A stretch of DNA of 12,437 bases from JBDTMC01 sp039934475 (GTDB lineage Bacteria; Acidobacteriota; Terriglobia; Bryobacterales; Bryobacteraceae): assembly GCA_039934475.1 (NCBI GenBank), contig JBDTMC010000217.1:1-12437 (forward strand), read 5' to 3'. Positions 1 to 6,702 of this stretch are shown here, piece after piece. The notes under the pieces are model-generated. The model was not told the DNA's origin. It saw only the letters and a list, made by a program, of their open reading frames with translations, and did no database searches. Position numbers and translations under genes: made by a program. The first letter of the stretch is position 1; every line of letters starts with the position of its first letter.

Positions 1-566
1 AGATCGAGTTCGGTGTACTTCTCGACAACGGGGATGATCCGCCGGCCCATCTTCGCCGCCAGCATCACCATCTCGATATATTCATCGTCTTTGAAGCCGT
101 TGCACAAAATCGGCGTATCGTTCTCGGAGATCCCCAGCACCGCCAGCAACTCCGGTTTTGAACCCGCCTCCAAACCGAATCCAAAGGGCCGGCCGTGCTT
201 GAAGACTTCCTCCACCACTTGCCGCTGCTGATTCACTTTGATCGGATAAACGCAGATGTAGTTGCCCTGGAAATTGTGTTCCGTGATCGCCGCTCGAAAA
301 GCGGAATGCAGATCGCTCAACCGGTCTTTCAGAATCTCGGCGAAGCGAATCAGGATCGGCAGGTTGATGCCCCGCAGGACAAGGCTGTCCACCAGAGCCT
401 TTAGATCCGCGCGCCGGTTCGGATCCTTGTTGGGATGAACCCACAAGTGCCCGTTCTCTCCTACCGAGAAATAGCCCTTACTCCACGCGGCAACATCGTA
501 TAATTCAGACGCATCGGTAACCGTCCATCGCTCGGTCGGTTCGTACACCTGCGGTCCATCGGTCAT
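1..566 (-). CDS. speA: Biosynthetic arginine decarboxylase, N-terminal part (truncated by window edge)
   Basis: PLP-dependent enzyme converting arginine to agmatine, the first step of the agmatine route to putrescine and spermidine; cytoplasmic. About 188 codons are visible of a family that is usually 630-660 residues, so the C-terminal two thirds lie beyond base 1. Seen directly: the PLP-lysine motif VYPIKVNQQRQVVEE with Lys110, then GLEAGSKPELLAVL and LCNGFKDDEYIE, all hallmark segments of the SpeA alpha/beta barrel. I chose the ATG at 564-566 because MTDGPQVYEPTERWTVTDA resembles known N-termini. An AGGAGG lies about 22 nt upstream, which would better suit an in-frame TTG four codons earlier (576-578), and the frame stays open back to 707. 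The 138-bp gap to the upstream gene allows its own promoter; I see only a weak TAAAAT at 640-645 on the minus strand. Confidence 0.93.
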   Translation of the reverse strand, partial: MTDGPQVYEPTERWTVTDASELYDVAAWSKGYFSVGENGHLWVHPNKDPNRRADLKALVDSLVLRGINLPILIRFAEILKDRLSDLHSAFRAAITEHNFQGNYICVYPIKVNQQRQVVEEVFKHGRPFGFGLEAGSKPELLAVLGISENDTPILCNGFKDDEYIEMVMLAAKMGRRIIPVVEKYTELD

Positions 567-704
567 CTTAAGATTCAACTCTACCTCGCCCTCCTGGCAA
601 TTCAAGTGTCCTTCGGAACTGGCGGGCACGGCAACAGGTATTTTAGTAACAGCTTCGAAACGGAAAATCGCTGACCGGGCCGCGATTGTAAAGGAACTAT
701 TCCC

Positions 705-1841
705 CTACCGCCGCTTCAGCTCTTCCAGAACGGCGGCCAGACCTTTTTTACGATAAAGATCCGTCAACCTCTGTTCTTCCGGAGAAGGCATCAGCGTACG
801 CTGCAGCCGCTCGTCGGTGAGGTCGCTGCGGGTGGGAATCCACACCTTCCCATCGGCAAACTCAACGCTCGCCACATAACCCGTCATGCCTTCCACCGGC
901 ACTGGACGCTGGCGTTCAGTGAACGTCATCGCCGTCGATTGCGTGATGCTCGCCTTTTGCCCCGGTCCCATCGTCACTTCAGCCGGCACGCTCCCAGCCA
1001 TGAATTCGCGCCCGTCCCGATCCCGCACCAACCACCCCATCTCGAGATAGCGGATCTCGCGATCAGTGCGATTCCGCACTTCGATCTTCGGGTAGCGCGC
1101 CTCATTGCCGGATATGCGCGCCACCCCGCTCAGCGGTTCTACTGGCGCATTCGGAAAATGCAGGAACGCAAAAGCCGCCTCGCGCTCCGGCTCTACATTT
1201 GTACTCCGGCCGTTGCGAGCCACCTGCGCATCCACTCGCGGGCGCTCCCCTTGTCGCGCCAAGCTCGCCAGAATTGTCTTTCGCAATCCTTCTTCGCCGT
1301 TGCTCTCCAGCGCCGCCTGAAGGTACTTGCGATCGCGCCGCGCCTCCAGCTCCCATTGCGTCATCGCGCGCCGCGAATTCAATTTGTTAGGTCCGTAAAA
1401 CGTCAGGTCGTCAAACAACACTCCGTCCAATGCCACCTGCACCAGCGGGCCCGCGCCCGCCGCCAAAGGCCGCAACAACCGCAAGTCAATGCGCACCGGG
1501 AACACTTCCCCCGCCGGCACAAACAAACTCGGGACCGTCACCGAAGCCTTGCCGCCTGGAGTCACTTCCTGCGCCAGCACCAGCAGCGATACCCCTCGAA
1601 TGTTCTGCCGTCCCGAATTTCGCAGCGTCAGTACCGTATGCAGGTCCAGCATTATGGCGCCGCCACGGGCATCCGCCCGCGATTGCCCCATATCCGCCGA
1701 AACCAGCGTCACCGGCGAATCCTTCGGAAAACTGATGTGGAATGACCCGCCCGGCTCTAGAGGACCCTGGGCGAACACCGCGCAAACTCCGGCTGCCAGT
1801 ACCAGAAGCTTGCCTGCCACCCGGCTACTCTGCGTAGACAT
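705..1841 (-). CDS. Secreted protein of unknown function with two similar beta-rich domains, third gene of the ECF sigma cassette
   Basis: Not recognised as a named family. Residues 1-24 form a signal peptide (hydrophobic LLVLAAGVCAVFA, likely cleavage near AQ), so the 378-residue product is exported. The mature protein has two regions of similar character. In residues 65-147 a strand pattern with LRNSGRQNIRG leads to a V-V-FDDLTF-GP ending. In residues 247-337 VRNRTDREIRYLEM leads to VEFADGKVWIP. This suggests a duplicated Ig-like or beta-sandwich domain joined by a charged helical linker (about 157-225); the C-terminus (340-378) is helical and basic. The start overlaps the end of the anti-sigma gene by 17 nt, so the two are probably translationally coupled. 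Inference: it works with the membrane anti-sigma factor at the cell surface, as sensor partner or effector. Function unknown. Confidence 0.85.
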   Translation of the reverse strand: MSTQSSRVAGKLLVLAAGVCAVFAQGPLEPGGSFHISFPKDSPVTLVSADMGQSRADARGGAIMLDLHTVLTLRNSGRQNIRGVSLLVLAQEVTPGGKASVTVPSLFVPAGEVFPVRIDLRLLRPLAAGAGPLVQVALDGVLFDDLTFYGPNKLNSRRAMTQWELEARRDRKYLQAALESNGEEGLRKTILASLARQGERPRVDAQVARNGRSTNVEPEREAAFAFLHFPNAPVEPLSGVARISGNEARYPKIEVRNRTDREIRYLEMGWLVRDRDGREFMAGSVPAEVTMGPGQKASITQSTAMTFTERQRPVPVEGMTGYVASVEFADGKVWIPTRSDLTDERLQRTLMPSPEEQRLTDLYRKKGLAAVLEELKRR

Positions 1842-2397
1842 TGTTGATTGTTACCTGGCCGCTCTGCTCATCGACATACCGAGCTCCGGCCGTGCCCTCT
1901 GCGTCCATAGTTACCGCCACATCCGACGCCTGCCTCGCCACCGGATGTAACAGCATCATCGAACTTCTGCCATCCTTCAACTCCACGCCCTCGCTCCGCA
2001 CTGCCACCACAATGCCGCTGTCTGCAGGGGTCCTGGCCAGATAGCGAGGTACATACATATACCAGCCCGACACCACCACCACAGTCACGGCAGCCAGCGC
2101 CGCCGCGGCCCGCCAACCCAGCGGCTCCCGCTTCGGAGCCACCGGCGACACCACTTCTCCGGCATCGAAACCCAACCGGATATTCGCTTTCATCTCCGCT
2201 GCCAGACTGCCCCAGTTCATGCTGGGAATCATTTCATCGGCTCGCTCACGCAGCCAGTCCGTGCCGCCTCGATACGCCGCTACTTCGTCGCGACACTGTC
2301 CGCACCGCGCCGTATGAATCCCCACCCGCCACCGTGCCGGCACACCGAGGTCGCCGCCGGCAAACAACGCCAGTTCCGCCTCTTCCGGGTGTTTCAT
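1825..2397 (-). CDS. Zinc-binding transmembrane anti-sigma factor
   Basis: Membrane protein that would hold the partner ECF sigma factor inactive. The 190 residues divide into three parts. A cytoplasmic N-terminal zinc anti-sigma (ZAS) domain carries HTARCGQC, that is His28-x3-Cys32-x2-Cys35, the classic motif. A single membrane helix spans about 94-116 (AAAALAAVTVVVVSGWYMYV). A periplasmic tail of about 72 residues runs 118-190 and includes RSEGVELKDGRSSMMLL. The ATG overlaps the sigma-factor stop by 4 nt (ATGA, 2394-2397), which is the usual coupled arrangement for a sigma/anti-sigma pair and fixes the start. The tail is beta-rich and could be the signal-sensing part; I see no recognisable ligand domain. 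Identification as an anti-sigma factor rests on the motif, topology and neighbour together, and is firm. Confidence 0.9.
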   Translation of the reverse strand: MKHPEEAELALFAGGDLGVPARWRVGIHTARCGQCRDEVAAYRGGTDWLRERADEMIPSMNWGSLAAEMKANIRLGFDAGEVVSPVAPKREPLGWRAAAALAAVTVVVVSGWYMYVPRYLARTPADSGIVVAVRSEGVELKDGRSSMMLLHPVARQASDVAVTMDAEGTAGARYVDEQSGQVTINNVYAE

Positions 2398-3008
2398 GCC
2401 TTCCGTCCTTCCACATACTTACGGAACTTAATCCGCGCGTTGGCGATGTGCGACCGCACCGTCGCCTTCGAACAATTCAGCCGCCTGGCAACTTCCTCAG
2501 CCGGCAAACCTTCAACATCGCGAAGGATCAGCGCCGTGCGCTCCCGCTCCGTCAGCAGGCGCAGCCCGTCCTCCAGGTAATCTTGCCGCTCCGCCCGCAG
2601 CAGCAGAGCCTCCGGACCATCCCGGTGTTCCATCTGCACATGCGGCGGCAGCTCTTCGATTTCGCAGAAATTGACACGGCTGTTACGCCGCAGGAAATCG
2701 ATCGCTGTATTGCTCGCAATGCGCGACAACCAGTGCGCTGCCTTGTCCAGGTCGCGCAGTTGGTCCTTATGCTGCATCGCCTTAATGAAGGCTTCCTGCG
2801 TCAGATCCTGCGCATCGTCCACGTTGCCCACCACCCGGTAGATCAACAGGAAAATCCGGCGTAAGTTGTTGGAAACGAACTGTCCCTGGCGTTCGCGGAC
2901 GTCTTCCGAGGGCGCCGCGTCAGAGACGCCTGCGTCTGCCCTGTCAAATCGGGGCTTCCCGTCGGTCGGATCCATCATGCGAATTTTACTTCCGAGTACA
3001 GCCAACAT
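2394..3008 (-). CDS. RNA polymerase sigma factor, ECF (sigma-70 family) type
   Basis: Directs RNA polymerase to a dedicated promoter set once released from its anti-sigma factor. Region 2 spans about residues 48-112 and contains DDAQDLTQEAFIKA followed by AAHWLSRIASNTAIDFLRR. Region 4 spans about 147-197 with LLTERERTALILRDVEGL and the helix-turn-helix EEVARRLNCSKATVRSHI that reads the -35 element. Region 3 is absent, as expected for the ECF class. The 204-residue form starts at the ATG 3006-3008, which has no clear ribosome-binding site. In-frame ATGs at 2976-2978 and 2973-2975 lie behind a GGAAG and give a more typical length (about 193-194), so the real start may be there. First gene of the three-gene minus-strand operon; it faces the NHL gene across 78 bp, so autoregulation from that spacer is plausible but not shown. 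Confidence 0.93.
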   Translation of the reverse strand: MLAVLGSKIRMMDPTDGKPRFDRADAGVSDAAPSEDVRERQGQFVSNNLRRIFLLIYRVVGNVDDAQDLTQEAFIKAMQHKDQLRDLDKAAHWLSRIASNTAIDFLRRNSRVNFCEIEELPPHVQMEHRDGPEALLLRAERQDYLEDGLRLLTERERTALILRDVEGLPAEEVARRLNCSKATVRSHIANARIKFRKYVEGRKA

Positions 3009-3086
3009 ACGCCCGCTAAAAGAACATGACGCCCTTCCAGCGAAAACGTGGAGAAGAGTTTGGCCCTTCCCCTATTATTCTAGAGT
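3009..3086. promoter_or_regulatory. Divergent intergenic region between ECF sigma operon and NHL gene
   Basis: These 78 bp separate two divergent start codons and must hold at least one promoter. A locally AT-rich run at 3073-3086 includes TATTAT (3073-3078), a -10-like box whose expected start point would fall at or within 2 nt of the NHL ATG, suggesting a leaderless or nearly leaderless transcript. No convincing -35 box is visible at the right spacing. On the minus strand TAGAAT (3077-3082) overlaps the same site. No clear ECF-type GGAAC element was found. Confidence 0.35.
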
Positions 3087-4250
3087 ATGCGATACCGCAC
3101 CCTCCTCCTCCTCTTCGTATTGCCGGTCGCCGGTGCTGAGTACCCCCCGCTCTATCTCTCCTCCTGGGGCAGTACCGGCACCAGTGCAGGTCAATTCAAT
3201 CTCCCCACCGCGATCGCCTTGTCCCCGTCTGGCAGCGTCTATGTCGCCGACCGGGACAACCATCGGATTGAGGTCTTCGACCCCTCCGGTGCCTTCCAGT
3301 TCCAGTGGGGCGCCAACAAGCTTCTGGCGCCCGTTGCCCTCGCCATCGACCTATCCGGCTTTGTCTACGTCTGCGATCGTGACGCCAATCTGATTTTCAA
3401 GTTCGATGGCTCTGGCGCACACGTCCTGCACTGGGGATCCCTCGGTACCCAGCCCGGCCAGTTCCGTTACCCTATGGGCATAGACGTCGACCCTTCGGGC
3501 AAAGTCTATGTCGTCGACAGCAACAACGATCGCATCCAGAAGTTCGATTCGAGCGGCCATTTCCTTTCCCAGTTCGGCACGTTCGGCTCCGGTCCCGGCC
3601 AGTTATCTACACCCCTCGACATCAACGCCCGCTGCTGCTCCCTTTATGTGGCCGACTGGGGCAATAACCGCATCCAGAAATTCGACTACTCCGGAACTTT
3701 CCTCCAGCAATGGGGCGCCCTCGGCTCCGGCAACGGCCAGTTTAACCATCCCGAAGGCGTCACCGCTGATGTCCTTGGTGCGGTCTACGTCTTTGATGCC
3801 TGGAACTGCCGCATTCAGAAGTTCGATGCCGACGGTACGTTCCTCACTACCTGGGGAACCTTCGGCACCGCCCCCGGCCAGTTCAATACGACCACCGATG
3901 GGGCGCTGGATAACACCGGCATCATGTACGCCGTCGACTGGAGGAACAACCGCATACAGAAGTTCGGCCTCTGTGCCCTCTCCATCACTCAAGCCACCTA
4001 TTCCGGCGGCGTCCTGTCACTCGGTTTCCGGCTTGGATTCTCACAGCCAGGCTACACTTGGTTTGGCGAGCTCGGCACACCGTCTGGTGGGCTACGCTTG
4101 TGGTCGGAACTGGAGCCCCGGCTCGCGCCGCCCATCCCCCGCAGCTTATCGATCCCCATCACGATTCCGCCCGGTCGCGCCACCCTCTATACCAAGGTGG
4201 TGTCTACAGTCGGAAGCACGATTTGCGAGACATCGGCCGGCATCAACTAG
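3087..4250 (+). CDS. Secreted six-bladed NHL-repeat beta-propeller protein
   Basis: Exported protein with a signal peptide (MRYRTLLLLFVLPVAGA, about residues 1-17) followed by six NHL repeats, at roughly residues 39-73, 82-115, 127-160, 174-206, 221-254 and 269-298. Each has the pattern G-VYVAD--N-RI-KFD--G-F, enough for one closed six-bladed propeller. At DNA level the segment cgcatccagaagttcga recurs near 3531, 3669, 3810 and 3951, a period of 138-141 nt. The last 90 residues are not propeller and form a beta-rich, proline-containing tail of unknown role. NHL propellers bind proteins, glycans or act as lyase-type enzymes; no catalytic site can be assigned here. It is transcribed away from the sigma operon and converges on the dehydratase gene with only 6 nt between the stops. 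Product type is sure; function is not. Confidence 0.9.
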   Translation: MRYRTLLLLFVLPVAGAEYPPLYLSSWGSTGTSAGQFNLPTAIALSPSGSVYVADRDNHRIEVFDPSGAFQFQWGANKLLAPVALAIDLSGFVYVCDRDANLIFKFDGSGAHVLHWGSLGTQPGQFRYPMGIDVDPSGKVYVVDSNNDRIQKFDSSGHFLSQFGTFGSGPGQLSTPLDINARCCSLYVADWGNNRIQKFDYSGTFLQQWGALGSGNGQFNHPEGVTADVLGAVYVFDAWNCRIQKFDADGTFLTTWGTFGTAPGQFNTTTDGALDNTGIMYAVDWRNNRIQKFGLCALSITQATYSGGVLSLGFRLGFSQPGYTWFGELGTPSGGLRLWSELEPRLAPPIPRSLSIPITIPPGRATLYTKVVSTVGSTICETSAGIN

Positions 4251-4256
4251 AGGCTG

Positions 4257-5411
4257 CTAAGTCTTCACCGTCCGCCGCTGCTCCCAACCGGACCGGAAGA
4301 TCCCCAGCGAAGCCTCCTGCTGATACGGGTGGCGCGCGATCTCCTCCAGATTCAAATCGATCCCCAACCCGGGCGCGTCCGGAATGGCAATGTAGCCGTC
4401 CACAACCTCCACCGCCGGTGTCACAATGTCCTTCACCCACGGCTCGTTAAACTCGTCGAAAATCTCGTGGATGAAGAAGTTCGGCAGTGATGCATTCAAC
4501 TGCACACACGCCGCCGAGCAAACCGGCCCCTGCGCGCTGTGCGGCGCCACCATCCCGTAGTGCGCGTCCACCATGTCTGCAATCTTCTTCGTCGCAAACA
4601 GGCCACCCAGGTTCAACGGCTCCGGCTGCAGAATACTCACGCATTCGTGTTTCAGTAAGTCGGCGAACTGCTGCTTGTTCGAGAAACTCTCTCCCGTCGC
4701 AATCGGCACCGGACTCCGCCGCGCCACTTCCACCATCGCCCCGATATTCGCATGATGGACCGGCTCTTCAAACCACGCCGGGCGAAATTCGTGCATCGCT
4801 TCGGCCAATTCCACGGCCGTCGCGACGTTGAAGCGGCAATGGCCCTCAATCAGCAGATCAACACCAGCGCCGACGGCATCCCGCACCGCGCGAATGATGT
4901 CGATACTCAAATCGAATTCTCGCCGCGGCAGCATCCGCCAGTTATCGCCGAATGGATCGAACTTCAGCGCCGTGTACCCGCGCGCGGCCACCACGGTCGC
5001 CCGCGCCGCAAAGTCCTCCGGCGTGCGTGGACCTCGATACCAGCCATTGGCATAGGCCCTCAGCTTGTCGTGGCAGCGTCCGCCCCAGAGGTTATAAACC
5101 GGCTGCCCGCAGACCTTCCCGATGATGTCCCAACAGGCCATCTCGATCGCCGCCACTGCGCACATTTGAATCTGTGCGCCATCGGTGTAGACGTCCCGGA
5201 TCAGCTTCTGTGAAAGGACCTCTACCTGGAACGGGTCGATACCCAGAATCAACGGCTTCAACTCGTGAATCGCCGTCTCCACCGTCCGCGAAAAGTAGTT
5301 CAGCGTCCCTTCGCCCACACCGTGGATGCCCTCATCGGTCAGCACCCGCGCAAACAGCCAGTTCTTCCACGGGTTGCCCGCGATGTATGTCTCAACGCCG
5401 GTGATCTTCAT
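4257..5411 (-). CDS. Enolase-superfamily (mandelate racemase/galactonate dehydratase-like) sugar-acid dehydratase
   Basis: Cytoplasmic Mg-dependent enzyme of the mandelate racemase subgroup, which removes a proton next to a carboxylate, most often in sugar-acid dehydration. It has the N-terminal capping domain (about 1-120) and a modified TIM barrel. Counting from the GTG at 5412-5414 (one residue more than the annotated form), candidate metal ligands are Glu190 in LIEGHCRF, Glu216 in WFEEPV and Glu242 in ATGESF; candidate catalytic residues are His192 and His292 in VAPHSAQGPV. Compared with E. coli DgoD as I recall it, the first metal ligand is Glu rather than Asp, and the His-partner motif reads ILQPEPLN where DgoD has QPD. 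Substrate therefore cannot be named. I chose the ATG at 5409-5411 because GGTGG lies 4 nt before it. It starts 9 nt after the DUF6807 stop, so the two are one operon. Confidence 0.9.
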   Translation of the reverse strand: MKITGVETYIAGNPWKNWLFARVLTDEGIHGVGEGTLNYFSRTVETAIHELKPLILGIDPFQVEVLSQKLIRDVYTDGAQIQMCAVAAIEMACWDIIGKVCGQPVYNLWGGRCHDKLRAYANGWYRGPRTPEDFAARATVVAARGYTALKFDPFGDNWRMLPRREFDLSIDIIRAVRDAVGAGVDLLIEGHCRFNVATAVELAEAMHEFRPAWFEEPVHHANIGAMVEVARRSPVPIATGESFSNKQQFADLLKHECVSILQPEPLNLGGLFATKKIADMVDAHYGMVAPHSAQGPVCSAACVQLNASLPNFFIHEIFDEFNEPWVKDIVTPAVEVVDGYIAIPDAPGLGIDLNLEEIARHPYQQEASLGIFRSGWEQRRTVKT

Positions 5412-5420
5412 CACGCCACC

Positions 5421-6347
5421 CTAATCCTTCGAATACCGTTCGTAGAGGGAAGCGATATCGGCCGTCGCGGCGTTTCCGGTATGGATTACCACCCGATACC
5501 GGAAGCGCTTGATCTGGCCAGCCTCCATGGTCAGCCCGCCATCGCGCGTCTTATCGTTAAAGAAGTCGTGCTCGCCAAAAGGATTCGCCGCAAACAAACC
5601 GTACGCACGCGAATGCCAAAACGTGGGGTGCTTCGGATTCGCAGGATGGTCGAAGATCGCGATGCCAACCTTCTGCCCTTCCACTACTCCCGAGTAATCC
5701 ACCCACGGCGACGCCTTTCCCCACACGTGCGCCTCTGTCTCAGCGCCTTCCGCATTCACCATGCGTCCCGTGCCGCCCTTGTCTTCTTTTAAAGACTCCG
5801 CCAACCGGATGGCAAATGTGCCTTCCTTGGTATCGCCGAACCGGACTTGCGTCTCTGCCCGCAGCGACGCGTCGAAATCGATAATCCGCACATTCTCGCC
5901 GCCGCGGAACTTCATCGTCCGGTCTTCGGTCAGCAGGACCTTTCCGGTCGGATCCACCCACTCGAACACCGCCGAGACCAATCCTTCTTTGTTGCCGCTC
6001 TTCAGATTGGTCACACCCTTCAGGCGAACTTTGCCTTGCTTGTCCTTCGCGCCCTCATCCCAGAAATCGAACCCATTCACGTTCCCGTGTGTAAACCACA
6101 GGCCCCGGTGATGCGGATGGTCATGGGTCTCACCCGCGACGTTCTCCATTGGGAAGTGTCGCGTCACAATTACACCGCTCGCCGCGCGCAACGGATGCAA
6201 ATACGGTTTCGTCGGACCGTCAGTGTAAAGGGTGGTAAACGGCTTGCCGTCGATCTCGACATCCACCCGCCCCTCGCCCTGCGACACCTTCACTTCTCCA
6301 AGCAACGGCAGCACCGCCGCCAGCACCAGAACACCGCGAAAGCTCAT
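5421..6347 (-). CDS. Secreted DUF6807 (PmoA-like) family protein
   Basis: Belongs to the family labelled PmoA or DUF6807, common in bacteria that degrade plant and polysaccharide matter and often placed beside sugar oxidoreductases or dehydratases. The name PmoA is misleading, as it is unrelated to the methane monooxygenase membrane subunit. Key segments are HDHPHHRGLWFTHGNVNGFDFW (about residues 75-96), whose histidines suggest a metal or sugar site, and FWHSRAYGLFAANPFGEHDFF near the C-terminus. I set the start at the ATG 6345-6347 because it begins directly with a signal peptide (MSFRGVLVLAAVLPLLG), giving 308 residues. An in-frame ATG at 6408-6410 would add 21 basic residues encoded by an interspersed repeat and GC-rich leader, which is unlikely to be translated. 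Neither start has a strong ribosome-binding site. Upstream partner of the dehydratase gene. Confidence 0.88.
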   Translation of the reverse strand: MSFRGVLVLAAVLPLLGEVKVSQGEGRVDVEIDGKPFTTLYTDGPTKPYLHPLRAASGVIVTRHFPMENVAGETHDHPHHRGLWFTHGNVNGFDFWDEGAKDKQGKVRLKGVTNLKSGNKEGLVSAVFEWVDPTGKVLLTEDRTMKFRGGENVRIIDFDASLRAETQVRFGDTKEGTFAIRLAESLKEDKGGTGRMVNAEGAETEAHVWGKASPWVDYSGVVEGQKVGIAIFDHPANPKHPTFWHSRAYGLFAANPFGEHDFFNDKTRDGGLTMEAGQIKRFRYRVVIHTGNAATADIASLYERYSKD

Positions 6348-6392
6348 GACCGCAAGTACACCACACTCCGCCTGCCTCCGCCACCGCCCCCT

Positions 6393-6411
6393 AAAAGGGG
6401 TCAGACGCATT
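6393..6411 (+). repeat. 19-bp direct repeat, copy 1
   Basis: The sequence aaaaggggtcagacgcatt occurs here and again 83 bp downstream, identical over 19 bp. This copy begins within a small hairpin, CCCCT-AAA-AGGGG (6388-6400). GGGGTCAGAC-type words are typical of REP-like interspersed repeats associated with IS200/RAYT transposases; that link is from memory and not demonstrated here. Confidence 0.7.
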
Positions 6412-6417
6412 ATTCGG

Positions 6418-6479
6418 AAAAGTCCGCTGAAAACGTGAAAAGGCGTACAAAACGCAAAAAAGCGTAAAAGGCGTAAAAA
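6418..6479. other. Run of phased A-tracts, candidate intrinsically curved DNA
   Basis: Seven A-tracts of 4-6 adenines on the plus strand are centred near 6419, 6431, 6439, 6450, 6458, 6467 and 6477, an average spacing of about 9.6 bp, close to one helical turn. The intervening bases repeat the word GCGT/GGCGT, so the block reads as a degenerate tandem array of a 9-10-bp unit. Such arrangements bend DNA in known cases; bending here is inference. It lies in the 355-bp gap between the DUF6807 gene and the Tat operon. The rest of that gap (6495-6640) is GC-rich and shows nothing recognisable. Confidence 0.5.
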
Positions 6480-6494
6480 GGGGTCAGACGCATT
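6476..6494 (+). repeat. 19-bp direct repeat, copy 2
   Basis: Identical copy of aaaaggggtcagacgcatt in the same orientation. Together the two copies bracket the A-tract-rich stretch at 6418-6479. No transposase remnant or target-site duplication is visible around them. Confidence 0.7.
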
Positions 6495-6640
6495 TAGTAG
6501 CGGCGCACCCGCCGATCGGACGATGTTTCCGCGGAATTCGCCTCCTCCCTGGCCGCCGCAGGATTGGTCACATCGCTCCGCGGGTAGAATCCGCCTCGCA
6601 ACCCATTCACAAACCGACCCCCAACCCCCGGCCGCCTAAT

Positions 6641-6670
6641 TTGACGTGTTTCGAAAGCAGCGGCTATGAT
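6641..6670 (+). promoter_or_regulatory. Sigma70-type promoter of the tatA-tatC operon
   Basis: TTGACG (6641-6646, one mismatch to TTGACA) is followed after 18 bp by TATGAT (6665-6670, one mismatch to TATAAT). The start point would be near 6677, giving a leader of about 25 nt that contains the AGGAGG ribosome-binding site at 6692-6697, 5 nt before the tatA ATG. This is the best housekeeping promoter in the window. Confidence 0.7.
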
Positions 6671-6702
6671 GAGGTAGTCGCAAATACGCGCAGGAGGTAT
6701 GG

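Noticed and set aside
82..444. Minus-strand 120-codon frame in the speA region
   Set aside because: Out of frame with the speA product, whose PLP-lysine motif is read in another minus frame over the same bases.
939..1745. 268-codon open frame on the plus strand
   Set aside because: Antisense to the secreted protein gene; Arg/His/Gln-rich composition with no family resemblance is typical of a shadow frame in GC-rich DNA.
3603..3992. Open frames on the minus strand inside the NHL gene (also 3351-3560)
   Set aside because: They repeat with the NHL repeat period and mirror its codons; the plus-strand gene has a signal peptide and six clear repeats.
4752..5213. Plus-strand frame of 153 codons
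   Set aside because: Fully antisense to the dehydratase gene, whose catalytic motifs are intact.
6345..6410. Possible twin-arginine signal (RWRRQAEC) in the extended N-terminus of the DUF6807 protein
   Set aside because: It lacks the S/T-RR-x-F-L-K consensus, and the extension derives from a repeat and leader sequence; the real start appears to lie downstream.
5847..6467. Plus-strand frame of 206 codons running into the intergenic block
   Set aside because: Antisense to the DUF6807 gene; basic, His/Arg-rich and without a ribosome-binding site.
6403..6500. CRISPR-like or insertion-sequence structure around the 19-bp repeats
   Set aside because: Only two copies of the repeat, no regular spacers, no terminal inverted repeats and no transposase gene in the window.
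6564..6590. Second promoter upstream of tatA (TTGGTC and TAGAAT)
   Set aside because: The 15-bp spacing is short and the -35 match poor; the promoter at 6641-6670 is much better and closer.
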